A stretch of 64,000 nucleotides of DNA from Muscardinus avellanarius (Eukaryota; Chordata; Mammalia; Rodentia; Gliridae), in contig OY726557.1 in the NCBI GenBank assembly GCA_963383645.1, positions 156,303,201 to 156,367,200 on the forward strand. The letters are read 5' to 3'. The notes beneath the pieces were generated by a model, which was not told the DNA's origin, searched no databases, and was given only the letters and a program-made list of their open reading frames with translations. Within the stretch, counting starts at the first letter, position 1. Every line of letters starts with the position of its first letter. The position numbers and the translations under genes are program-made. Positions 22,281-34,137 of the stretch are shown here, piece after piece.

Positions 22281-23160
22281 ACTAGAAAAACAAATAACCC
22301 AATCAAGAAATGGGCAACTGAATTGAATAGATACTTCACAAAAGAGATATAAATGGCTAATAGATACATGGAAAAATCATTAGCCATCAGGGAGATGCAA
22401 ATTAAAACTATGATGAGATTCCATCTAACCCCAAACAGAGTGGCAAGATAAAGAACTCAAATAACAACAAATGCTGGTGAGGATGTGCAGAAAGAGGAAC
22501 TCTTTTACACTGTTGGTGGGAGTGCAAACTAATTCAGCCACTATGGAGATCTGTGTGGAGATTCCTTAGAAAACTGGGAATAGATCCACCATATGATCCA
22601 GCTCTACCACTCCTGGGTAGATTTCCAAAGGGGTTGAAATCAGAGAACTACAGTAACATATCCATACCATGCTCATTACAGCACAATTCATAATAGCCAA
22701 ATATGAAACCAAACTAGTTCTCCATCAACAGATGAATAGATTGCAAAATTATGGGAAATACACACAACGGAATTGTACTCAGCAATAAGGAAGAACAAAA
22801 TCACATCATTTGCAAGAAGATGGAAAGACCTGGAGAACATTATGCTAAGTGAGATCAGCTAAACACAGAAAGAGAAGGGAGATATATTTTCTGTAATATG
22901 CCCAAACTAGAGAGTATTACGGATATCAGAGTGATTCCAGATAAAGGAGGAGAAATCTCAGCAAAGCTAGAAAGTAAGGGTAGCAAAAGAAGGATGAGGT
23001 TAATTAATGGAGGAGATGTATTTGAATATGTGCATAAGTGTGGATGTAGCATGGTTAACTTGAACACTCATTGTTGGAGGGGGAGAGGAAGCAGGGGGGA
23101 GAGTGCCAAGGACTATGTGAATGTATGCCATTTTCAATATGATCCACATAAAAATTAAAA
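22281..23160 (+). mobile_element. LINE-1 end of ORF2 and 3' UTR
   Basis: Continues colinearly with typical phrases (GGAGATGCAAATTAAAACTA, CACTGTTGGTGGGAGTGC, AACATTATGCTAAGTGAGAT) into a 3' UTR with a purine/G-rich tract at 23075-23101 and an end near CACATAAAAATTAAAAG. No long poly-A remains. Confidence 0.85.
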
Positions 23161-24799
23161 GAACAATATCTACAAGAGCTACTATTCTTTCTTTGTCTAT
23201 TAAAAGACAATATTGTTGTTTGAAAGGCCCAACTGTTAATAATAAAAAATTAGCATTTGTATATGTCTTCCTTTCCAGCAAGAAATAGAATTAATAATAT
23301 GAAAATAATTAAATTTTCTGTAAGCAAAATCTAAGACTTCTATTAAATATCTCCCCTTACACACAGAAGTGAAGATTTCTATGAACTCAGATAATCTATT
23401 TATCTTTATCTCTATTTTTATATTGGATTTTGTGGCTATTGAAATCTCAGGATGAAGATAATAACTAGATCCCAGGTGTGAAAAGCAAATGAGAAGGGGA
23501 AAAATATTATGTAAAAACATGCAGATTTTCTTTGATAGATCTTATTGAAATCCATCCTAAGTTGATAGCATCAAGAATTTTCTAATTTACCAAAAACAAA
23601 AACAAAAAAAATTAAAAAGAAATATGAAATTACTATTGTATTAATTTATACTCATTTTATATTTTAATTTATATTGATATTAATTTGCATTTCTCCACAG
23701 GAAGCAGTGAACTAGCATTTCTAGAATATGCAACATGTGCCAGACATTCGCAATACATTTGTTTGCTTAATTTTAGATGCAATACTACAAAACTGAAGTG
23801 ATTAGCCTGGCTTAAGAAGGAAGAAAATGTCTTTCTAAGAAAAATTTTAGCAATTTTCCAATGTTTTATGTCTGGAAAATAGCAGAGCTGGGTTTGGTAG
23901 ATTGATGCTTAACAAAACAGAGTCTCTCTTGCCACACTATGTTGCCTTTAAGAATATTAACCCCGAGGATGTAATCTAAAGGATATCAAGATTAACTATT
24001 GTTATGTCTTGATTTATTTTACAGGTTACAAAGCCCATTTGTGGGTAAAAGTTTTTCTAGACCCCACAGTGCCAGGGTTAATAGATAGTTGCCTCTCTGT
24101 TGGCTTCGGTTGCATTAATGTGTTGACTTCAGCAGGTTCACTAAATATCCTCAAGTTCCTGTGTTAGCATTTGCTAAGTAACATGTTCAACACAAAAGTT
24201 CCAGTGAGAGTCTTTGGATACAGTGTTCTCATTGATCATTTTTTTCTAAAAATAAAATAATGAGATCTCATGGCATTGATGGGCACTAGGAAGCAAAAAA
24301 AAAAGTAGCATTTGCTTTTGGATTTTTAAGCCAAGAAACTCAAAATGAGTCCTCCGAGTCTGTTTATCTCATCCATCTATTCTTATATTCACTCATTCAC
24401 ACACACAATACATAATGGCATCTGCTGCATGCCCAACACTATTTCTGCTAGTCATTCAAGTAAAAGAAACAAAATGTCTATCTGCACAGAACTTATATTT
24501 CAGGAGATCAGAGGGTGTGGAAGACTGAAGTTGGAGTATTTGCTGAGTAGACCCCTACCCACAAAGGTTAAGTATGTTGGCAGTATCCTTTTTTCTAAAT
24601 CTATTGCTCCTTCAGGCAGTCCTCACCACACAACTGCTCTCTCCTGATTCTGGAGCATACAGGGGTTAAATTATCAAAGCTGAGGGTACTACAGTATCCT
24701 TTATGAGTTGTTTTTTTTTTTAACCCTGATCCTACCTTCCCTCTTTCCTTCCCTTATTTCTTCCTTTCTTCCTATGTTTCCTTCTTTCTTTTTTTCTTT
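23161..24799. other. Unassigned sequence with weak MIR trace
   Basis: About 1.6 kb. Around 23700-23830, AACATGTGCCAGACATTCGC hints at MIR, too short to place. A 100-codon frame at 24345-24647 has no family resemblance. Confidence 0.35.
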
Positions 24800-25003
24800 T
24801 TGTGGTACTAGGGATTGAACTCAGAGGCATTCTACTTTCAAGCTACACCCCAACCTTTTTTATTTTTTATTTTGAAACAAGGTTTCACTAGGTTGCTGAT
24901 AGTCTTGCAAAATTGCTGAAGTTGGTCATGAACCTGAGATCCTCCTACTGTCTCAGCCTCCAAATTACTGGAATTAGAGGCATGCTGTTTCCATGTCTGG
25001 CCC
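24800..25003 (-). mobile_element. B1-dID SINE, class 1
   Basis: Minus strand: GTACTAGGGATTGAACTCAG at the ID end, TTTTGAAACAAGGTTTCACT linker, ATTAGAGGCATGCTG at the B1 end. Confidence 0.9.
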
Positions 25004-25175
25004 TGTTCAGAAATTTATTAAACTCTTCTATGACACTGAGTGTGTCATACATTATCTACCTGAACCCTGGTACACAGAGTCAGTTTCAGAGTTTTGATTC
25101 TTAGATGTTTTTCAAACATTTCCATCAATATTGTGCTAAAATTTCTAATAATTTATATAAAAAAGACACATGCCA

Positions 25176-25383
25176 TTTTTTTTTTGCAAAACTGGGAATT
25201 GAACCCAAAGGTATTCTACTCCCATGCCGCACCCCCAGCTCTAATTTAATTCATTATTTTGAAACAGGATCTCACTAATTTGTGAAGGGCCTCACTATGT
25301 AGCTAAGGCTGGCTGTGAACCCGCAATCCTCCTGTCTCAGCTTCCCAAGTATTAGGATTACAAGAGTGCACCAAGCCCAGCTT
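25176..25383 (-). mobile_element. B1-dID SINE, class 1
   Basis: Minus strand: T-run, AACTGGGAATTGAACCCAAA, TTTTGAAACAGGATCTCACT, TTAGGATTACAAGAGTGCAC. Confidence 0.92.
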
Positions 25384-26288
25384 AAGCTAATTATGTGTGT
25401 CATCCTCAGAGAAAAAGATAGCAAGCATAAAGGTGAAGAAAAGTAACATGGTTAACCAAATAATAGGATGAAAAAGGAGTCAGAGACACAAGGAGTCATT
25501 ACACCTTCATGAAGCAGGCTGTCCTGGTTCACTGGCTGCTTCCCAAGGGGCCTTCCCTAGGAGGAAGCCATTTAATAAATCTGTATTTCTCACCTTCTGT
25601 GTGTGAGAAAGAGTGTAGATCCCTTCCTCCCAAATGGTTAGAGCTGTCTTATCTGAAAAGTTCTGAAATGGTTGTTTTGTTTACAATGGTCAGAATGCTG
25701 CATGTCTGCTTTCCTATGCCATCATATTACTTCATCTTTAGATATATGCCAGTCAAATAATGAAAATATTTCTACAAAAAATGTCTACTAATAAATATAT
25801 GAGAATGAAAAAATCACCAGTGTAATCCTTTCTTCAAGCAAGGGTTATCAATGAATAAAAATGTATTGATAAAATATGGTTAAGAAAAAACAGGTTCATA
25901 GATTTCACTGCACTACATGTGGATTATTTAAAACTTACAGAGAAATAATATACCTTTACAATGAAGACTACTGATAAAACTTATCTTCATGAATAAGGGA
26001 ACAATCTCATGCCATATGCTTCAGAATAGGATATGCTATGAAATATAGATCATTGCCTATCAAACATTCTTGTCAAAATGCTTGGTTTTACTCATCGAAA
26101 CTTGACACCTACTTTCCAGCCTCCAAGAGAAATAGAGGTTAAAAAATAAGTTAATCGAGACTGTAAGGAAAATAGTCAGATAAAGGAGATGTTCTAAATG
26201 ACAGCTGATCAGAGCTATTCCAGAAGTCAGTGTCAGAAAAAGTAACATAAAATAAATACTCCATCAGATTTATAGAATAAAATAAATG
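25384..26288. other. Unassigned sequence
   Basis: No gene or named repeat recognised; an 83-codon frame at 25509-25760 shows no motif. Confidence 0.35.
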
Positions 26289-26385
26289 AGCAGGCTATGT
26301 ATGTAGTACAGTTGTAGAGCTGTTACCTAGCATATGTGAGGTCCTGGGCAGCTCAGTCCTCAGCAGTGTCAAAATAACAAAGTAA
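26289..26385 (+). mobile_element. ID element, diverged
   Basis: GTTGTAGAGCTGTTACCTAG, CATATGTGAGGTCCTGGGC and CTCAGCAGTGTC follow the ID order without a B1 half. Confidence 0.65.
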
Positions 26386-26412
26386 AATGTATGCACTTCA
26401 ATTAAATTATAG

Positions 26413-26417
26413 GGTGT

Positions 26418-26459
<42 letters not shown>
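26413..26459. repeat. (GT)n microsatellite
   Basis: GT repeat with one TATG interruption, abutting the tail side of a minus-strand SINE. Confidence 0.95.
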
Positions 26460-26463
<4 letters not shown>

Positions 26464-26794
26464 GAAGATAGAACCCAGGAGCATTCTATCTCCAAGCTAT
26501 AACCTCAGTTCTATTTTAATTTTATTTTGAAACACAGCATCACTAAGTTGTAGAAGGCCTCACAAGTTTCTGAGGCTGACCGTGAACCTGTGACCCTCCT
26601 GTCTCAGCCTCTCAAGTACTGGGATTACAAGCATGCACCACCGCCAGGCGTGGTGGCACATGCTTGTAATCCCCACGCTTTGGAGGCGGAGACAGGAGGA
26701 TTGTGCAGGTTCGAAGCCAGCCATGCTGGCTTAAGAGAAATAGGTCTGGGAGTGTAGCCCAGAGGTAGAAGGGTTTCCAGGAAAGCAAGTACCA

Positions 26795-26828
<34 letters not shown>

Positions 26829-26855
26829 TGCACCACCATGCCCCACTGAATCATA
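26460..26855 (-). mobile_element. B1-dID SINE, class 1, split by a second SINE
   Basis: Minus-strand element from 26460 to 26642, resuming at 26826-26855 with the last bases of its B1 half (TATGCACCACCATGCC). The interruption is the plus-strand copy at 26643-26825. Confidence 0.92.
26643..26825 (+). mobile_element. B1-dID SINE, class 3b, nested
   Basis: GGCGTGGTGGCACATGCTTG, CATGCTGGCTTAAGAGA, GGTCTGGGAGTGTAGCCCAG and a tail of about 28 A. Target duplication GCATGCACCACC (26631-26642) versus GTATGCACCACC (26826-26837) lies within the older SINE. Confidence 0.95.
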
Positions 26856-27054
26856 GATTTTTTTAAGTAACTATAAAAGATACTTGGGAATACTTGGATA
26901 AATGTTAAATACCAAATTAATGACATTATATCATTATTTTTCCAAGTGTTAGAAGATAGAGTATCTTTAGGAGATATATTATGAAGTATTTTAGGTTGAA
27001 ATAATACAAAGTCTGAAGTTTACTTCAAATGGTTGTCATGTATGTATCCTGAAG

Positions 27055-27076
27055 GAGAGCGAGAGAGCGAGAGAGC

Positions 27077-27128
<52 letters not shown>
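27055..27128. repeat. (GA)n microsatellite
   Basis: GAGAGC variants at the start, then a pure GA run. Confidence 0.95.
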
Positions 27129-27132
<4 letters not shown>

Positions 27133-27218
27133 CTTGTGCATGTGCAAAAGCAAACTAAATATATAATTTTTCAATTTCAATAAACAGCATGTAGATTTTA
27201 TTATATTATTTCTTTTTG

Positions 27219-27423
27219 TGTGTGTGTGGGTATGGGGATGGAACCCAGAGGCATTCAACCTATGAGCTACACCCCCTGCCCTGTTTTTTATTCTTTATTT
27301 TGAAAAAGGGTCTCACTGAGTTGCAAAGGGCCTTACTGAGTAGCTGAGGCTGTCCGAGAACTTGAATCCTCCTGTCTAGTCTCCCAAATGCTGGGATTAT
27401 AAGCGTGCTCCACCACGCTCAGC
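27219..27423 (-). mobile_element. B1-dID SINE, class 2
   Basis: Minus strand: GGGGATGGAACCCAGAGGCA, AGCTACACCCCCTGCCCTG, GCTGGGATTATAAGCGTGC. Imperfect flanking repeat TATTATTTCTTTT and TGTTATTTCTATT. Confidence 0.93.
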
Positions 27424-27852
27424 TATGTTATTTCTATTTTATTGAAAGGTTTGAAAATTTTCTTAATAAAAAGTTGGAGAAATCTAAAGAGCAAAAGAAT
27501 ATTAATCAGTAATAACAGTATGTTTAAGCATCAGAAATAAAAAGCATGGGTCATTGTCTATGAGTACTCATTTCCCTGTACATACTGGTCATGTGCTATG
27601 TCAAAAAAAGGAAGAGTTCAATGGTCAGATATGTTTTGGAACTTGCACAATAAATTCCTCTTGTAGGAATTCACATTGAAATATTTGTTATACTAACCCA
27701 TGCAATAATTTATTAATGCTTCATAAAAGCTGTATGAGAAAACCCAGTTTACTGTCTTAGGGATTTAAACCACATAAAATGCATTAGTCAGTTTTCCATC
27801 ATTATGACAAAATACATGAAGTAATTAACTTTTTAAGAGAAAATATTTTACG

Positions 27853-28020
27853 AAGACTGAGACAGGACAATCGAAATTAGAAATTTCAGCTTGGGAAATT
27901 TAGTGATAACCAGTCTCAAAATAAAATTAAAAAGGCTGGTGATATAGTTTAGTGGTACAGAGCTACTAGCATATAGAAGACCCTAGGTTCAATCTCCAGG
28001 ACTGCAAAAGTAAACAAACA
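27853..28020 (+). mobile_element. Diverged B1-dID or ID copy within the MaLR LTR
   Basis: GACTGAGACAGGACAATCG, then GGCTGGTGATATAGTTTAGT and CCTAGGTTCAATCTCCAGG. A possible second ID scrap follows at 28085-28140. Confidence 0.7.
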
Positions 28021-28149
28021 AATAATCACTGCTTCAGCAAGATTCTGTGTGAATACACACAAGGCTACTTTAGCACCTTGGATGAATGAAAGCTAAGCAA
28101 GGCCTAGAATGCATTAGGCCATAGGGTCAATCCCAGTGACAACAATGAC

Positions 28150-28221
28150 AATGAAGAAGAGGAAGAGGAGGAGGAGAGGAAGAGGAGATGGAGAAGAGGA
28201 AGAAGAGGTGGAGGAGGTTTA
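28150..28221. repeat. Purine-rich GAA/GGA low-complexity stretch
   Basis: Mixed GAA and GGA units between SINE debris and the resumed LTR. Confidence 0.85.
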
Positions 28222-28545
28222 TTGTGGCTCAGGGTGTTGGAGGTTCAGTTCCTGATCAGTTGGCCCTGTTGCTATGGGCATATGTAGAGTAGCACATCAT
28301 GGTTGGAGCAGGTGGTAGAGTAACCCACTCCCTTTATGAGCCAGGAAACAGACTCAAGACAGGAAGGAGCTAGGGAACCCAATCTTCTTCAAGAACATAC
28401 TGTCAGTGACCTAAAGACCTCTCACTAGGCCCTCTCCTAAAGGTCCACAGCACCTCCCAATAATACCACCCTGGGAATCAAGCCTTTATTACATGCAGTT
28501 CAGTGGTACAGAGCCCATTGGGAATATTCATCCAAACCACAGCAT

Positions 28546-29603
28546 AAAGGTAAAGAGAAATAGCCAGCACCCAAGATGACACAGCTCCTAATAGAACTGA
28601 AATGAACACTGAGGCAGCATGTTTCCAGAATCACAGTTACTAAATATTGCACCAGAAGCTCAGAGCATCGCCCAGAAAAGAAGCCTGCTTAACTCCTAAC
28701 ACCCAGTATTTTTTACTTATATTAATTTCTGCATTTTTCTGTGTAACACTTTTTATCTTGCCTTAATCTCTGAGAAACCATTTTATATCCTACTTTCATG
28801 GATCATATAGTTGAAGGAAAGATTTAGAATGCATGTAGCAGCAAAAAAAAAAAAATAGAGCACCAAGTTAATGGATTCTGTAGGACAATCTACAGGGATT
28901 AAATTTTAGAAGGAAGATTAATCACAGTACCTGTAACTAGATTGTTATTTTAGAGAATTTTAATACCCAAAACAAAGGAAGACATGACCTAAGGAGCATG
29001 ATTTAAACACCAATTATTACATTATGATATAAGAAAATGTGGGTTTACTTTGTAAACGTTGCCTCAGAATTCATACTTTACCTTTGTTACAGTTGGAATT
29101 TTAGCTTAACCGAGCATAGTAATTTGTTTTGTTTTGTTTTGTTTTGTTTTTTTTTTGGAAAGGTAAGTATGAAGTATGAATATAAAGTGACGATGGCAAA
29201 GATGACCATTACATACCATTCACTACCACAAAGAGTACGCCTTATCTTGTGCCCAGCCCTACTATTTTATAGGCATGCTTGCCAAGATTGAGGGCCAAAT
29301 ATTCTTTTCAGATTTAAAACTGCACAAAAAGAAAATGATAGAAAGCACTCTTTTCACACACACACACACAAAATGAGAAAAATGTCATATCTTGAATTCA
29401 TACAGTACTCTTTACTTGTTCAAAATACTCAAACATATATAAGATCATTATGTTGCAATGTTGCCAGATCTAAAGCAACCATGACAGCTACATTATAAAT
29501 TTATCCTCTGCAGCAGAGTCATGTGACAGTATGAACACTCACATCGAAATGTTATTTTAGAGCATCATTCTCTAGAAAACTCAGAGGATAAAAGGAACCT
29601 ATA
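28546..29603. other. Unassigned sequence with (TTTTG)n
   Basis: Possible MIR scrap at 28570-28690 (CAAGATGACACAGCTCCTAA). A TTTTG pentamer repeat lies at 29125-29156 and a short CA repeat near 29357. No gene seen. Confidence 0.35.
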
Positions 29604-29805
29604 GCCAGGCATGGTAGCGCATGCTTGTAATCCCCGCACTTGGGAGGCGGAGACAGGAGGATCGTGCTGGTTCTGAGCCAGCCTCGCTGGCTTAAGATAC
29701 CCTATTTCCTCATAAAAAAGTTAAAAAATAGGTCTGGGAGTGTAGCCCGTGGGAGTGTATCCCAGAGGTAGAAGGCTTCCAGGAACTCCTGTACCACCAA
29801 AAAAA
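29604..29805 (+). mobile_element. B1-dID SINE, class 3b, with internal duplication
   Basis: CTCGCTGGCTTAAGATACCC left half. The right half contains GGGAGTGTAGCCCGT followed at once by GGGAGTGTATCCCAG, a duplication absent from sister copies. Target duplication AAAGGAACCTATA (29591-29603) versus AGAGGAACCTATA (29806-29818). Confidence 0.95.
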
Positions 29806-29818
29806 AGAGGAACCTATA

Positions 29819-31069
29819 ATAATTTTATACATTTTTTAAGGAAGACATCTCTAGATCACGAAGCATTTCAAAATTGTATACTTACTTTAGGGTTGGTCAA
29901 ATGAAGCGGGTTTGTGAGATGTGACACTGACTTCTCTGCTATATGTTGTTTTCAGAAATTTGCTCTAAGCTATATATTAAATCTTCCTCCTTATTGTGAT
30001 GCCATTTTTTTTTCCAGGACATAACATAAGCCCCTTCCTTTGTACTTTCCCAGCATACAAGTTTCCAACACCAGAGACACCTAGGCAAGATTAATATGAC
30101 TTTTCTACTTAATATAAATCTTTTGATTTGCTGCTGAATGGACTGTTCTTCAGCACTGCTATCTGACTTCAAGAAACAATGCTGTTTATCATCTGGTCCT
30201 GAAAGCAGCCAACCACATCTGGATATTACAGTACTTTGAATCCAGAGACCACGAAATATGAATGTGCTACTATCAGCAGCAAGCAGAAATCAAATGAATG
30301 ATATTGGTCACACATCTGAAGCAGTTTACATTTCCTTTACATTCCTGATATTTTAGTGAAAAACAAAGGATCATTAATATTAGAGGTAGAGTTATTTTGG
30401 TTATCAGACTTCAAGGAGAATAAATTCAGGAGGCATCATTAGAATTTCTAATATTTCATGCTTGTACTTTTCCTCCAGGGTATTAAAGACAAGAATCTCA
30501 GCTAGTCTGTGCTATACACCACACCAGCTTGCCAAACGCTCAACATCCCAATATTAAATTGAAGCCAATTTTTATGAGGCTATCACCTGACAAGAGTTAG
30601 ATATGTTTGTTTACTTTTCCTATCTTACATAGTTTATAATAAGATATACTACAGTAATCTATAAACAAAGTTATAATGTGGACATAATTTTCTCTAGTAA
30701 CATCTCAGTAAGCCAGGAGATTTTCAGTCAAAAGCAACATGTGGTTAAGAAATCCTTAGGCTCATTTGCTTTTAGGCTGTAGACAGGTTCTAAATGCAGT
30801 TCTTGGGGAGAAAAAAAAAAGATTTCTTAAAATTATTTAATGTATTTATTCATTCTCTTACACAGTTAAGAACCCACCTTCTCCTTTTAGGTTTCAGTTT
30901 CTAAAAACATTCAAAGTACCTGCCATCATGATCCTTATAATCATAGGAAGTTAGGCAAGTGGTAGGAACTAAGTCTGCAGTCACAGAACGTCACTGTAAC
31001 AAGCCTGTGGTCATCTCATGTGGTGGCTTTGGAGGACTATAACAATTCAACATATAACTTAATTTATTC
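29819..31069. other. Unassigned sequence
   Basis: About 1.25 kb with no recognisable gene or repeat. Confidence 0.4.
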
Positions 31070-31190
31070 ATTCAAAAACACTAAATGTTTACCATGTGCT
31101 GAACACTGCTCCAGAACTGGGGGATATAAATGCGAGTGAAATAGAAAGGAATATTTAGCATACCTTTATGGAACTTGCTGGGGGGAGAAA
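31070..31190 (+). mobile_element. LINE-2 3' fragment
   Basis: AATGTTTACCATGTGCTGAA, CACTGCTCCAGAACTGGGGG and ATGGAACTTGCTGGGG fit the LINE-2 end. Confidence 0.6.
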
Positions 31191-31782
31191 CAAAAAGTGC
31201 CAAAGTAAATTTTTTTAGATAGTAGTAAACACAAAAGTGAAAAATAAGCAAGGAGATAAGATGCAGAGTGTCTGTAGGGAGCAGGTTTTGTCAGTGGCTG
31301 GGAAACCTCACTGAACACATGACAGAGAGGCAAAGACCAATCTGACTATTGTTCATCCTCATAACTGATGGCACTGTGGACATGAAACATGAAAAATAGA
31401 TTTGAAGAAAGTAGCTTTCTTCAAAAAAAATCTCATCAAACTATTTCCCTGACGCTAACAAGAGATCAATTTAGCCCTTTAGTATACAGTTTTTGTATTG
31501 TTGACATGCACATCTATTTTCATGTGAACAATTATGTTTTCCTCTTCTCTCCTCAAAAAGGAGTATCTTCTCTAAGGAGAAAATATGAAATATGGGCCAG
31601 GAGCACAAGAGGCAAACTTGGCTGTTTCCCAGATCTGCATTCAGACCTATAGGAGACCACCTCCAAATAGAAGGATATGGGGAATATGGGTCTTACGAGA
31701 GACTTGTTACCTGAGGATAAAAATATTCTAAAATCTCACTCACTGAAACTTTTAGAAAACTTTTAGGATCATGCTTGCTATG
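31191..31782. other. Unassigned sequence
   Basis: No gene seen. The 87-codon frame at 31389-31652 has no recognisable domain. Confidence 0.35.
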
Positions 31783-32165
31783 GCTTGGATATAGTTTGTT
31801 CCATCCAGGGTTTCTGTACTGGAAGCTTGGTCCCCAGTGTGGCAATGTTGAGAAACAGTGGAATATTTAAGAGGTGGAAACTAAAAAGAAGTAATTAGGC
31901 CATGAACCCTCATGAATGGATTCGTGCTATCTCACAGGAGTTCTCTCAAGGGCCTAGACTACTGCTACAAAAGTAGGCTATTACAAAGAGCCTGTCCCCT
32001 CCCCAGTCTCTTACTTCCTGTCTCACCATGTGACCTGTTTTGCAAATAGTTTACATATTGTGATGTCATCCACCATGGGCCCTCACCAGAACCATGCAGA
32101 TGCCAGCACGATGCTTTTGAATCTTCAAAGCTGTCAGTTGACAAAATCTTGTATTCTAATATACT
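31783..32165 (+). mobile_element. MaLR (MST/MLT1-like) LTR
   Basis: TTGCTATGGCTTGGATATAG start, TCCCCAGTGTGGCAATGTTG, AGGCCATGAACCCTCATGAA, TCTCACCATGTGACCTG and CCATGGGCCCTCACCAGA in the order of MaLR LTRs. Solo, with no internal region. Confidence 0.8.
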
Positions 32166-32240
32166 TTATCTGCAATGGATGCATGATGATTAGTGTTCCC
32201 TTTTAAGTCACCTTCCCATTGCTCTTAGATTGTTTTTCTT

Positions 32241-32449
32241 TTTCTTTCTTTCTTTTTTATTTTTTTGTGTGGTACTGGGGTTCCTGGAATCCCTTCTTCC
32301 TCCAGGCTACACTCCAGACCTATTTCTATATTTTTTTTATTTGGAAACAGGGTCTCTTAAGCCAGTGAGGCTGGCTTTGAACCTGCGCGATCCTCCTGTA
32401 TCTGCCTCCCAAGCGCGGGGATTACAAGCATGTGCCACCACGCCCAGCA
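32241..32449 (-). mobile_element. B1-dID SINE, class 3b
   Basis: Minus strand: GTACTGGGGTTCCTGGAATC, TTTGGAAACAGGGTCTCTTA, AGCCAGTGAGGCTGGC, CACCACGCCCAGC. Target duplication TTAGATTGTTTTTCTT (32225-32240) versus TTAGATTGCTTTTCTT (32450-32465). Confidence 0.97.
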
Positions 32450-32465
32450 TTAGATTGCTTTTCTT

Positions 32466-33044
32466 AAAGAAGTAAATCCATCCATTATCCAGGATTCCAG
32501 GAGGCCACATATTGTTATCTAGGCCATTGAGCTCTTATTATTTAGAAGCAAAGGAGCAAGTATTGCCCTGAATTCACTTTTCTTTTGCATAAGCAGAATA
32601 GGACCTTCTAGGGCATTCAATAAGGTTTCCACACACATTTATGCACATCATGTGATACCATAGAAGAGCAAGACAGACCTCAGAAAATCTACATAATATT
32701 CAGAAATGCAACCTGAATTTAGAGACAGTGAGGATGGTGTGATTGTTTGCCCTTGCTGCCCATAGAACTTCAGCCTGAACAAATGTTCTCTCAAAGTTAA
32801 CAGTAGAAAACATTCTCTCATGGTTCAATGTGTAAATTGTCTTCAATATTCCTTCCATACTGTTTTATATTCTTTTTTGAAGCCTTTGTTACAGTTTAAC
32901 ATCTGTCGTCTGATACGGCTTCTCTGACCTTTAAGTCCCAAAAAGAATCTGCTGCTGCCTACAAACGCAATTGCTCTTTCTACTTCTTTGAATTATCATT
33001 TTTCTGACCAAAAGAGAAAAAACTATGAAACATTATCTAGCATT
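32466..33044. other. Unassigned sequence
   Basis: No gene or named repeat recognised. Confidence 0.4.
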
Positions 33045-33200
33045 CATTTGTTCAACATGTAATATATGAGTGCCTGCTCAGTGTCAGGCACAGAGCTAAG
33101 TGCTGAGAATACAACTGAGAACAGGACAGAGAAGGAATCTGCCCTTGTAGAATAATATTCTAATGGTGAGATAAATTCATTAAGCAAATATATAAGTAGA
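33045..33200 (+). mobile_element. LINE-2 3' fragment
   Basis: GAGTGCCTGCTCAGTGTCAG, GCACAGAGCTAAGTGCTGAG, then ATTCTAATGGTGAGATAAA. Confidence 0.7.
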
Positions 33201-33414
33201 CACGGTAGTTTTTAGTAAGTAGTAAGTTCTATAAAACAAAGTCCGTGTGAAAAGAAGTGACTAGTACTTTTATAAGACTACTTGGGTGGTTAAGGAAATC
33301 CGCTGAATAAAGGATATTTCACCTGTATCTTGATGCTTAGTTGCCTGCTGATCCTTCTGGCATGAGGTAGGCTTCTCAAATCAAGCATAAATAGAGGTTT
33401 ACATGTGTGTGCAT

Positions 33415-33416
<2 letters not shown>

Positions 33417-33459
<43 letters not shown>
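33417..33459. repeat. (AC)n microsatellite
   Basis: About 21 AC units. Confidence 0.95.
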
Positions 33460-33461
<2 letters not shown>

Positions 33462-34093
33462 GGAAATGACAGACATAAATATAGGCAGTAGTAAAAGCAC
33501 TGAAGAAAAATAAAATTTTCAATAAGAATGAAATCATTGTGAATTACAATGATGATAAAAAGTAAAAAAGATAATGCACTATTTGCCATTTTAAAATTAT
33601 AAAAACAACATAATGTATCATCATTGGAAAAAATCTGAAAAAAAAGAAATATATATTTTAAACCATACCTAATCTCACCACCCAGAAAGAACTACCAATA
33701 ATATTTTGATCCACTTCATCTACATTTTTAATTCTGATTATATCTTTGCATGGCTGCATTAATATACATCATGCAAAATTATAAAAGCTATTTAATGTCT
33801 GAATTTTTCTCATTTTAAAGGACATATGTAGCTTCAAAGTTTTAAATTTACAAAAAATTGAGGAAATTAAAATAAAAGAAACCCAGAAAACTACCATTCA
33901 GAAATTTGTATGGTAAGCTATGATAGCAGTTTCTGTATTCTCTTACAGTATTTTATGAATGTGTGTGTTTACTGGATATCACATTGCATATACCGTTTAG
34001 GCAGTTATACAAGAATACTCAAAAATCTTTAGTGGATGACAATATGAGAAAAAGCTTGGTAAGAGATAATTGCTGCCATTGTATATTTTCTTA

Positions 34094-34101
<8 letters not shown>
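33460..34101. other. Unassigned AT-rich sequence
   Basis: No gene or repeat recognised. Confidence 0.4.

Positions 34102-34136
<35 letters not shown>
34102..34136. repeat. (TG)n microsatellite at a SINE tail
   Basis: About 17 TG units abutting the tail side of the minus-strand SINE that follows. Confidence 0.95.

Positions 34137-34137
<1 letters not shown>

Larger units (their letters stand above)
27795..28545 (-). mobile_element. MaLR-type LTR, interrupted
   Basis: Minus strand. Starts ATTAGTCAGTTTTCCATCAT with ACAAAATACATGAAGTAA, is broken by SINE-derived and GA-rich DNA (27853-28221), then resumes with TTTATTGTGGCTCAGGGTGT, CCTGATCAGTTGGCCCTG, GTGACCTAAAGACCTCTCAC and TCCAAACCACAGCATAA. 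These are the ordered landmarks of ERVL-MaLR LTRs read backwards. It has no coding part, so it is a solo LTR. Confidence 0.75.

Noticed and set aside
27025..27258. Serine-leucine-rich frames here and at 845, 6249 and 56311
   Set aside because: All are translations of GA/CT microsatellites.
32230..32475. Frames such as the one ending ASQARGLQACATTP, also seen at 26625, 36499, 39051 and 58981
   Set aside because: The shared peptide arises from the B1-dID SINE read antisense, repeated at every copy.
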